NCBI GenBank assembly: GCA_036925085.1 | Contig: JAUPFP010000045.1 | Span: 806,001-870,000, forward strand | Direction: 5' to 3' | DNA from: Brachycybe producta | Taxonomy: Eukaryota; Arthropoda; Diplopoda; Playtdesmida; Andrognathidae | Length of the DNA stretch: 64,000 nucleotides | In this document: positions 55,881 to 64,000 of the stretch, one piece after another | Position numbering within the stretch: position 1 is the first letter of the stretch | Layout of the letters: each line of letters begins with the position of its first letter | Notes under the pieces: model-generated | Told to the model about the DNA's origin: nothing | Seen by the model: the letters and a program-made list of their open reading frames with translations, nothing else | Database searches by the model: none | Made by a program: the position numbers and the translations under genes

Positions 55881-56609
55881 CACAAGACCCGATTACATCT
55901 TGGGTGTTTTTTTTTCTTCTAACTTTTTAGACCTTTTTCATAAAAGCGAATATTACAAAAAAAAACATGTTTTTTGTTTAATTTTCTTGTTTATGGTTAA
56001 TTTTAGTAGTTTTACGATTTCGTCGTTAATTTCAAGGATTGACACCCAGTCTGAAGAAATATGTCATTTGGGTTAATACATATATTTTCCGTGATATTTG
56101 TCTTGTCTTTCACCAGACAAAAAAAGTCAGTAACATTTCAATGCCTGGATCAAGTTTATTAAATTATCATATTCCTTGGTGGGAGTGGAAGAAGTGAGTG
56201 AATTCGTCTGGTGAATCTCGTTGATTCCGTTTTTATATTATACAGTGTGTGTTAGCAATTTGTAGTGTAACTGATGTTAGAGTGGGAACTACTTTACAAA
56301 CACTGTATAAAATGGTTTTCACGCAAATGTTTATTGGACAGTTTGAGTCCATTACGTCAATTCAAACTGGTTATTCATTATATACAGTAGATTAATAAGG
56401 CTTCTTTTGATGTCTTCTTATTCTACAATAAACAAACTTTTTAAACTGTTTGGTTTATTATTTAGGCTGTGTGCCGATGATGGCGCCACGATAGTTGAAA
56501 TTGGTCTTTTTTTTTGACAGGATTCCCGGGGGGGGGGGGGGGGAGAGATCCCATCATAAGATTCACAAATGAAGGCTTTGTTTTCTCTTTTTTTAAAAAA
56601 TGTTTATAC

Positions 56610-56760
56610 CTTTAATTAGTTTAATGAACAACTGATTTTTAAACTTTTAGTTATTCTGCATTTCAGAAGAGCAACAACAACACTAAGTAGAAATTGAAAA
56701 GTGTGTTAGAAACTAGAATGGTAACAGAATCAATTAAGAATATTTTCATGGGGCGACTGA
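56610..56760. repeat. Partial MITE family A copy
   Basis: Left arm only: 'aatgaacaactgatttttaa', 'gtgttagaaactagaatggt'. It is cut off by an unrelated repeat containing 'aagcgccaaattgaccaaac', a word also near 38545. Confidence 0.55.
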
Positions 56761-56914
56761 TGAAGCGCCAAATTGACCAAACGCCAAATTGAATAACAAG
56801 TAGTTTAATGGAGCCCTGCATACTATAGCTTGGATCGGATTGGATCGGAACGGAACGAATCAGTTTGACTGATTCCGTGCACATGCACTGTTAAACGGTT
56901 TTCACTGTCTACAG

Positions 56915-57213
56915 CAGGCCCGGATTAACACTTTTTTGGGGGCCCTATGCAAAGTAGAACCTGGGGGCCTAAATTTAGAAGTTAGTTGTACCCAATGAAT
57001 GATTATCATTCAAACACTGCATCCTGGTTATTGTCATTGACAATGCTTGTGCTTAATAAGTTAATAACTGTTCTGGTACTTTAAGAAATGACGTTATTTT
57101 CTGGATACGGAGCCCTGTAAAGGACAGGCGAATTTTTTTTTAAAAAAATCTCGAAATTTCGACTTTAATCTCGACATTTCGACTTTAATCTCGAAATTTC
57201 GAGATAATTAAAT

Positions 57214-57244
<31 letters not shown>

Positions 57245-57752
57245 TTTTATTAGGGTTTTACAGGTTGTACATTACAGCAACACTTACGTCTAACCCTGGT
57301 CAATATAAGACAAAATAAAATAACAAACACAAATACATAGGGATATACAAAGAGGTGAAAATAATCATTTCATTATCGATACATTTTTTGCTGCTAAAAG
57401 AGGGCGCTTGCAATAATTTAATTATTAGAGTATGGTGCGCACAACATGGCATAATTAAGGTGGCCGAATAAGAGATTAAAGTCGAAATTTCGAGATTAAA
57501 GTTGAAATTTCGAGATTAAAGTCGAAATGTCGAGATTCTGAAAAAAGTGGAAATGTCGAGATTTAAAAAAAAATCTCGCATGTCCTTTACAGGGCTCCGT
57601 AGGATTAGGGAATTTCTAGTTTCGTTTGAGATAAATTTTACGAAAAAAAAAAACCATAAAAATATTGAAATATAATATTATTATCACAAAGTGATTTATT
57701 TGTGGGGCCCCTGTGCATGGTCACAGTTGGCACATGCCTTAATACGGGCCTG
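56915..57752. mobile_element. hAT-type element with a nested insertion
   Basis: Ends CAGGCCCGGATTAA and complement ttaatacgggcctg; perfect flanking 8-mers gtctacag (56907-56914 and 57753-57760). Subterminal 'gggggccctatgcaaagt' pairs with 'ggggcccctgtgcatgg'. The nested element is 57108-57599. Confidence 0.88.
57108..57599. mobile_element. Nested foldback, 'cggagccctgtaaaggaca' ends, TA duplication
   Basis: Ends cggagccctgtaaaggacag and complement; TA on each side (57106-57107, 57600-57601). Subterminal arrays of 'tctcgaaatttcgacttta' units lie on both sides, with an (AAT)n tract in the middle. A TA duplication suggests a Tc1/mariner-like or related source. Confidence 0.8.
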
Positions 57753-57995
57753 GTCTACAGGTAAAGGGTAGTAGTCATTACTTTCCACAAATAACAAGAA
57801 ATACATAGAAGAAGAAAAATGTGAACACAGAATAGGAGAGACATTATTATGTCAGCATATATATATATATATGTATTTAATATATTGATTGAAATAAGAT
57901 ATGGTGCAATACTGACGAACCTGTTTGGTTGAAGATTCAGCTGTTTTTGTTACTTTCATGGGTTCCCTTTTATATTTTCTAATGTCATTCTATAT

Positions 57996-58029
<34 letters not shown>
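57996..58029. repeat. (CAG)n microsatellite
   Basis: Eleven perfect AGC/CAG units, followed by a short (GGAA)n stretch. No coding frame around it is supported. Confidence 0.95.
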
Positions 58030-58949
58030 CTATATTATTTTGAAAGGAAGGAAGGAAGAAAAAAAAAAACTAATACACAATGCATTTAATTCTGTCTTGT
58101 ATATTTTGTGTTATGTATTTTTTTTGTTGTTGTTGTTTGTTGTATTTATTCATTATAGAATTGCTGGGAAACGCAATGTGGTTGACTTACATGGAAAGCC
58201 TTAACAAAGGGGGTGAACATTATTTCAAAAGACAAATTACAACAAAAAAAAAACACACATATTACAAATATAATATTTGAAATCTATTATACAAGTAAAA
58301 ACTATATTTTAACCATTTGGCGGCTTAATACCTTTATATATAGTTTATATTGAATGTTTTTTTTTAAAAGGCTTCCATCATCTAAATTTATGTTATTAGA
58401 TTACTTATAGATAAATTTATGATGAATACAATTTTAACAATGGAATTCATTCAAATTTCTATAGATTTTATTATCTAAATTAGCATCCCTTCAATATTTG
58501 TTTATTGTTGTAATTATTATTGGGGATTTGGGGGGGGGGTTTACTTAAAAAATGAAAGAAGTAGAAAAGGGGGAGAGAAAGAAAGAAAGTGATATCTTGA
58601 TTATAGGTGTGTGTTGTTTGTATTATTTTCTAAGCTACGACGACGACGAAAACAATTTTTTTGTTTGCCACTAACTAACTAACTAAAATAACAACCTGTC
58701 AACACACACTGTAGTTAAAGAATGTCATTGGAAGTTAATGGTAAATGAGAATGTGTGGGCAATGTAGGTCATTTTTGCAAATTCACTGTAGTAAATCTGC
58801 GTAATAACTAGAATTTTCGACAGTATGCAAGATGAATAAAACACAGGGTGAATAATTTGAATTTTAACAAGAAAATTAAACAAAAAACATGTTTTTTTTG
58901 TGATACTCGCTTTTATACAAAAAAAAAAATGTCTAACAAGTAAGAAAAA

Positions 58950-59045
58950 AAGAAGCTCTAATCCCCTCAGGCTCTCAGAGAGCCCATGGTTATGTTGGTC
59001 ATGGGTTCAATCCGCCGTGCAGTGTGGATTACAATATTCAAATAT
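58950..59045 (+). repeat. tRNA-derived SINE-like fragment
   Basis: 'ggtcatgggttcaatccgcc' (B box) preceded by 'ctcagagagcccatggttat', parallel to the minus-strand sequence at 55793. The A box is lost. Confidence 0.45.
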
Positions 59046-59100
59046 TTCAAAAAGTCGCATTGGACAAACAACCAAACAAATTATGAAGTTAAATAAAAAG

Positions 59101-59306
59101 ACAGGCAATTAGAAATCGGGACAAGCAGAAGTTGGCTCCGCCCTTTTTATGACGAACGGCAACTTCTAATTGGTTTATTGTGTGGTTCGACATTGAAAAG
59201 GGCGGAGCATGTGACGTCAGACTACATAACCAACCAATTAGAAGTTGCCGGTCGTTATAAAAAGGGCGGAGTCAACTTCTGCTTGTCCCGATTTCTAATT
59301 GCCTGT
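59101..59306. mobile_element. Foldback MITE family B copy
   Basis: Intact ends ACAGGCAATTAGAAATCGGG and complement. Flanks aaataaaaag and aaataaaagc are near-identical, allowing a 9-bp duplication with one base slip in the A-run. Confidence 0.85.
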
Positions 59307-59454
59307 AAATAAAAGCGAGTAATAAAAATTATTCTTGTAAGCAACCAAGAAGGCCTGTGGCGGAAGGACAAAAGTCTACTTGCAGCATGTGAAATGCGTT
59401 GTCAAAATCCAAACTCGCGAATCTTGAAAAATATTCGAGATTCGAACTCTAGAT

Positions 59455-59720
59455 TTATTCTCTTTCTGAAGAAGCAATATTAAGAGAAACTAGAAAATGT
59501 TTTAAAAACTAGACGGAGGAGTTGCTCAATCATTTTTAAGGTTATTTTCATGTTGATGATATCTTTCAAAATAAACTTTTTATAGACAAAGATTAAAAGA
59601 TGTTGTTTGCTTAAAATTGGGTCATTTTTATAAACTCACATAAAAAGCTTATTTTAAAAGGTGTCTCTTCATTTTTTATTTCAAAGACAGAATATTCTGA
59701 TCAAGAGTTTGAAGGGCGTT
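59455..59720. repeat. MITE family A copy
   Basis: Left arm 'gagaaactagaaaatgtttt', centre 'tgatatctttcaaaataaac' and 'aaaagcttattttaaaaggt'; the right arm is partly deleted. Confidence 0.65.
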
Positions 59721-59929
59721 ACTCTTTTTTTTTATAATAAATTAGATTTAAATCAAGTAGATTTTAATGAAATAAGTGATTTAGATCAACTTAATTTTAA
59801 ATCAATACACCCTACTTAAAAAAAATAAGTCAATTTTACATTGTACAATCCTACAATGTAAAATTGACTTATAGCTCGTTGATATAAAAAAGGTTTCTAG
59901 TCTTATACATAGTACACAGCTGATAATTT

Positions 59930-60220
59930 AAATGCATTTAAATAAGAAACGTGTTCTACAGAGCCTCGTGAAGGACAAACAAATAATATGTCGAGTTAAA
60001 TTTATTCAGTTGTTAATCTGAAAAATATTGAGTTAATACTTAAATATAGAAACTATTGACAAAATATTGATTTAGTATTTCAATTTAAAATATTAATAAT
60101 AGTCAATTTTTATTTGGTTTACCGTATGTCCTTAACTGGATTCCGTATAATTCACCTAAACACATTTAAATTGAATTTCATTTAACTCATGTGTGCATAC
60201 AAGGTATTAAGTTTATGACG
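59930..60220. repeat. Truncated copy of the 29126 foldback
   Basis: 'cgtgttctacagagcctcgt', 'aaacaaataatatgtcgagt' and 'ctggattccgtataattcac' occur in the same order as at 29140-29360. The right half is absent. Confidence 0.65.
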
Positions 60221-61080
60221 GAATTGCTAATTTCATTCGCAAATTGACTAGTGGATTTGTAGATGTGGATGGTAACATATGACTTTATTACAGTCTTGAC
60301 TGTTTTTATGGTACATTTCAAGTATTTTGGAAGAACATTTTGAAAAAAAATGCCTCAAGTTTTTTTTTTTTTTTTTAAAAAGACCGTTAGTTAGTATGTT
60401 ACATTAAATATATATCTTGAGAATGATGGTCGTTATGGTTTACTTAAGAAAATGGCTGTTAAAATGCCGAAAAACAACTTTTTTTAAAAAAAAAGCCTTT
60501 AAATATAATACAAAAGAAGTTGTTCATGAGTTGAAGTATCCTCAAAGAAGTCAGTTGGTTCCCCATGTTAAGTTTTTTAAGTGTCCATTGTGGCGCCCCT
60601 TGTGCCCAAAAAAACACCCTCAATTACGGAGTGAGAAACTAATCTGTTAGCTCAGCAATTCAGTTTAAAGTATAATTTTTATAAACAAGGAAACACTTTT
60701 AGAGATTCTTGAATGACTTTCTATATGGAAAAAGTACAATGGAAGAAGAAGAACAAGAAGAATCTTCTTATTCATATAGTGAAAATAAAAGTGAACGAAA
60801 ATACATTAAACATAAATGGCCATAAAGCTATACTTAAAATCGTTTATAGAACTTTGCCAAAATGTCAATGTGCCCTATAGAAATAAAAGGAGGAAACACA
60901 TGAGAAAGTTTATGGAGCTGTATCATTAAAATTGTAAATAAAAACAAAGATATTTGATTACAATGGAGAGAGAACAGGACAGGTCACTTGAAATTCGGAA
61001 GTGATTTTCTGGATAAATTTCAAAGTTTGTGAGAAACTGGAAGAGTAAATTTGGCATCACTTATACCTATCTCATCCTAA

Positions 61081-61495
61081 AGCCCCGTTTTCACGATAGT
61101 TGCTGTCATGAGAGCAACTATCGCGAGAACTATCATCGTGAAAACCACATGATAGTCACTATCGCACACTATTGCGAGATAGCACTATCACAACTATCTC
61201 GTTTGACTATCTAGTTGATAGTACTGTCTGCGATAGTAATAGTTGTTGTGTGACCTCTTTGTAAGGAAATATCCACTTTGTAGGGAAATTTGGCTTCTGG
61301 AGGGAGAGAGAGAGAGAGAGGCAACGCTGTTGTTGACTCAATGATATCTAGTGAAGTAGACGTCACACTGTCATGTGACACACAACTATCACGTTACTTC
61401 AAATACGTGTAGACAGTTGCTATCGTGAGAGTGAACTATTACAACTTTCATGATAGCTACTCTCACGATAGAACTATAGCCGTGAAAGCGAGCCT
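61081..61495. mobile_element. Foldback with 'gttttcacgatag' ends
   Basis: Left 'agccccgttttcacgatagt', right 'tagccgtgaaagcgagcct'; 'ctatcgcgag', 'gatagtcact' and 'actatcgc' words fill the interior. A (GA)n tract and 'caacgctgttgttgactc' interrupt it. Confidence 0.65.
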
Positions 61496-61628
61496 TTAGA
61501 AGAAGCTTATGACGTCATAGGAATGGACGAAAAATTTAAGATTGTATTATTTTTTTTTCTGATAAAAAAGGTGGAAAATAAGAAAATAATTCAAGAACCT
61601 TTTTGCATATCTGCGTTTTTCTATTCGG

Positions 61629-61960
61629 ACGCTCCAGTGGCGAGGTGGTGATAATCACTCATTGTGGTATTGGGGTTCCCGTCCGACTCCTAGGTTCGAA
61701 TCCCAGTTGGATCATGCTTTCTCCGGCATTATGGAGTTGACGTCAGGCTGGACAGCCAGTCATAAAACACATTTTGCCCAATTACGGGCCAAATGGCCGG
61801 TCATTATTTCTCATCAGTCATCATTTATACTGATCATTGACCGACCCCGACCCCGCACTTTGTGGGACGTGATGAACATTGACGATTTGTCACCAGACAA
61901 CGCAACCAATGTAACCATAGCTATAAGAGTGGAGGAAGAAGAATTCTGTTTTCGTTATGT
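61629..61960 (+). repeat. tRNA-derived SINE-like element
   Basis: Head with A-box-like AGTGGCGAGGTGG and perfect B box GGTTCGAATCC in a near-complete T arm; then a body containing 'tcattgaccgaccccgaccc'. The open frame across it (61662-62003) has no protein support. Confidence 0.55.
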
Positions 61961-62512
61961 TGGCTCACTTTGTATTCGGCACTGTCTTAAATATTCGGTG
62001 TAATGAGATAGAAATTGGGCTGTATGTTTCATTAAAAACGTGTCGGTCTAATTTTCTTCCTTTTTTCTTAAGAAAAATATGGTTTTTAATATATATATTT
62101 TTTGGTGGTGGGGGTGGTTGGTGAAGATGAACTTTCATTCTTTTAGTATATACCATATTATAAGTAAACCGATATTTAGTTGCATCTTAGCGGAAAGAAG
62201 GAGTGGATTTTTTGGTGGAAAGAAAGAAAAAAAAAGAGACTGACTGACTGACTTTTTACGAGAAAAGTCTTGTCTGACTCTTGGCGATGCCGACGTCGCC
62301 GCCGCCGATGATATTTAAATAAAAAAAAGGCAGCTGCAAATACAATTTAAAAAGTTTCATCTTCAAATGGACCATATTGTCTCTAAAATACCATAAATAG
62401 ATATATTCATTAAAAATGATATTTTTCTTAAGTTTTATTTTTTTAATTATAAACAAAATGCAAATTTAAGTGTTTTTTATTTTCTTCCTCCTCCTATCAT
62501 TTTCTATTATAG

Positions 62513-62635
62513 ATAAAATCTAAAAAGCCGATTTTAAAAAATGTGACAATTTTCGATGATTGCAAGGAATCAGTAGAAGCTGCTTACACGAAAAACAGGA
62601 AGGTGGATCATGATGATGGACCAAAGTGGCAGAAA
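62513..62635 (+). CDS. Exon (41 codons) of the unrecognised gene, continuing beyond the window
   Basis: Acceptor attatag ends at 62512, donor GTAAGT at 62636; phase 0 at both sides. It encodes IKSKKPILKNVTIFDDCKES, then VEAAYTKNRKVDHDDGPKWQ and K. Mixed charge with a hydrophobic core (ILKNVTIF). The upstream exon at 42037 ends RFESW in the same phase, so the join reads RFESW-IKSKKPI. No family recognised. Confidence 0.6.
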
Positions 62636-63682
62636 GTAAGTTTTTTTTCTTCTTAATTATTATTTTGGTTTCAATTTCATTATTCTGATATGTGTTACAC
62701 TTTTAAAAATACTTTTATCATTAACTGGAGAGGTATTTTAATAATAATTAAGGCTAAAATAGAAAATTTAGTTCTATTTTTATGGTCTTTTTACACTGAA
62801 AAATATATGGCGCTTCTGATAAATACCCTTTAAAATAGGGTTTCAGTGGAGTTTTTTTTTATTCAGCGTCTGTGATTCCTGCTTAAGTCCTCAACTTACA
62901 GAGATTCGAGTTACGCAGATTCTTAGATATATATATCTACCTGTTTGCGTGGTACTTTTCCCCTTACAATAGCAACGCCACGTATCAATTGGTTCAGTAA
63001 ATACAAAAAAAAAAATGCATAGTAAGTATTTAATGGCATTCAAATTACGCGGTTTTTTCAACTTATGTGGAAACCTTCGAAACGAAATAACCGCGCAAGT
63101 TTAAATTTTGAAGACTTTACTGTACAAAATATAATCCAAAATCACTACAAATATTCTGATAAGTCAATCAGTTTCTACTTTCATAAAAATCGCCAATGGA
63201 AAAGAATTAAAAAAAAATACCTCTTTTAGCAAATTATTCAAAATAAACAATAATACAGTGATTTAAGAAGAAAATTTCCGCCTAACTTCAGTATTTTCAG
63301 GCAATATTTAAACTTTAAAGTCTCCTGAGTTCTAGTATTCAGTGCTTTTTAGTTACTTCTGAATTTTAACACTACAGAAGGTTAAATTGTTTACAAAATA
63401 ACGAGAGATTTGCATTATTATTAAATGCCTACTTTTTCATATAATAAACTACAATAATATCAAAATATAGATCTGCAAAATACAAATAGCAAAAGCAGAA
63501 TTAATTGTCAAAAAGCAATAATAGAAAATTCAAATGCAAAACGATTTGATTTAAAAAAAAACTTTTGTAGAATTTATTTCTAACTAGAAAAAGTGTTTTT
63601 TTAAAAGAAATAAGTAAAATTATGCAAATTTCTACTGATCATGCAATTTCTTCATCTTATACATACTATTATTATTATTAGG
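62636..63682 (+). other. Intron sequence after the last visible exon
   Basis: AT-rich DNA with no supported exon. A short pair 'acttacagagattcgagtta' and 'aacttatgtggaaacc' at 62890-63080 may be an old foldback. Confidence 0.4.
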
Positions 63683-63997
63683 GCTCGGATTTTGATACAA
63701 TATCAACCGGAATGTTTCTCAATATGTGGCCCAAGTGCCAATTGTGAAGTAAGAATCTCGTTTAGATAAAAAAAAATTGTTCTTTCTAATTAAAAAAAAA
63801 ATAGTTAGAGGCTAGAACTCTAGTTGACAACTGATAGTATAACCAGACAGCTAGCCTCTCTAATCAGCCTTTTCTGATTAGAAAAAGCATAATTTGCAGT
63901 TTGTTCTAATAATGATAATGATTGATTCCTTCACAATTGGTACTTGGGCCACAAATTGAGAAACATTCCGGATGATATTGCATCAAAATCCGGGCCC
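63683..63997. mobile_element. Foldback element, 'gggctcggattttgatacaa' ends
   Basis: Ends gggctcggattttgatacaa and complement ('gcatcaaaatccgggccc'), TA on both sides. Interior 'atgtttctcaatatgtggcc' and 'gccaattgtgaagta' pair with the right half. Same family as 9276-9584, better preserved. Confidence 0.8.
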
Positions 63998-64000
63998 TAA

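Larger units (their letters stand above)
42280..62512 (+). other. Putative 20-kb intron filled with transposons and satellites
   Basis: No further exon can be supported between these splice sites. It contains three Helitron-like copies, two hAT-type elements each with a nested insertion, foldbacks, SINE-like sequences, a large minisatellite, and many mono-, di- and trinucleotide tracts. 45550-46260, 48240-49840 and 53040-54670 hold only low-complexity or unrecognised DNA. Confidence 0.45.

Noticed and set aside
57996..58029. (CAG)n as a polyglutamine-coding tract
   Set aside because: No open frame with splice sites surrounds it; the neighbouring DNA is (GGAA)n and A-runs.
61662..62003. 113-residue open frame
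   Set aside because: It overlaps a tRNA-derived SINE-like head with A and B boxes. No domain is visible, and the composition is that of repeat DNA.
1..64000. CRISPR arrays, operons or bacterial insertion sequences
   Set aside because: No regular short repeats with unique spacers, no ribosome-binding sites, and the genes are intron-split; the DNA is eukaryotic.

Overview
This is an AT-rich stretch of animal nuclear DNA with intron-split genes and no prokaryotic features. Exons are recognised by homology-like motifs joined at phase-consistent GT/AG sites. The gene content (a PHF13/PHF23-type PHD protein and an MDC1-type DNA-damage mediator) indicates a metazoan. The very dense small foldback transposons and the introns of up to 20 kb suggest an invertebrate, perhaps marine and possibly a deuterostome, but I cannot name a species from sequence alone.

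Layout. (1) 0.9-4.9 kb, + strand: a complete five-exon gene for a 170-residue PHD-finger protein of the PHF13/PHF23 family. (2) 4.9-12.5 kb: 3' flank and intergenic DNA packed with hairpin (MITE-like) elements, one Helitron-like element and a set of diverged repeats. (3) 12.5-23.2 kb, + strand: a 26-exon gene for a 1,595-residue MDC1-like protein (alternatively 1,502 residues). It has an N-terminal TQ site, an FHA domain, an SDTD-type acidic motif, duplicated TQ modules, basic AT-hook-like segments, five 63-residue tandem repeats, tandem BRCT domains and a possible basic/acidic tail. (4) 24.5-62.6 kb, + strand: three phase-0 exons (25.9, 42.0 and 62.5 kb) that join in one frame and probably form the 5' part of one unrecognised acidic, Ser-rich gene with 16 kb and 20 kb introns; the gene runs off the right edge.

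Mobile DNA explains most of the rest. One palindromic family (agaaactag...ctagtttct arms) has more than 20 copies, several in introns of the MDC1-like gene. Two families share ACAGGCAA ends and 9-bp target duplications. Three hAT-type elements have 8-bp or near-8-bp duplications, two of them carrying nested insertions. Four Helitron-like copies each have a hairpin and a CTAG-type 3' end followed by T. There are also tRNA-derived SINE-like sequences, a decayed hAT transposase tail and two related minisatellites.

The most interesting system is the MDC1-like gene. It keeps the residues expected for phosphopeptide binding by both FHA and BRCT, and candidate docking sites for partners (TQ, TQPY, SDTD). 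It has built lineage-specific arrays inside itself: a two-exon, about 830-bp tandem duplication bounded by hairpin repeats, and a five-unit coding array that sits where vertebrate MDC1 has its PST repeats. MDC1 and PHF13/23 are both chromatin readers, but nothing in the window shows that they are co-regulated.
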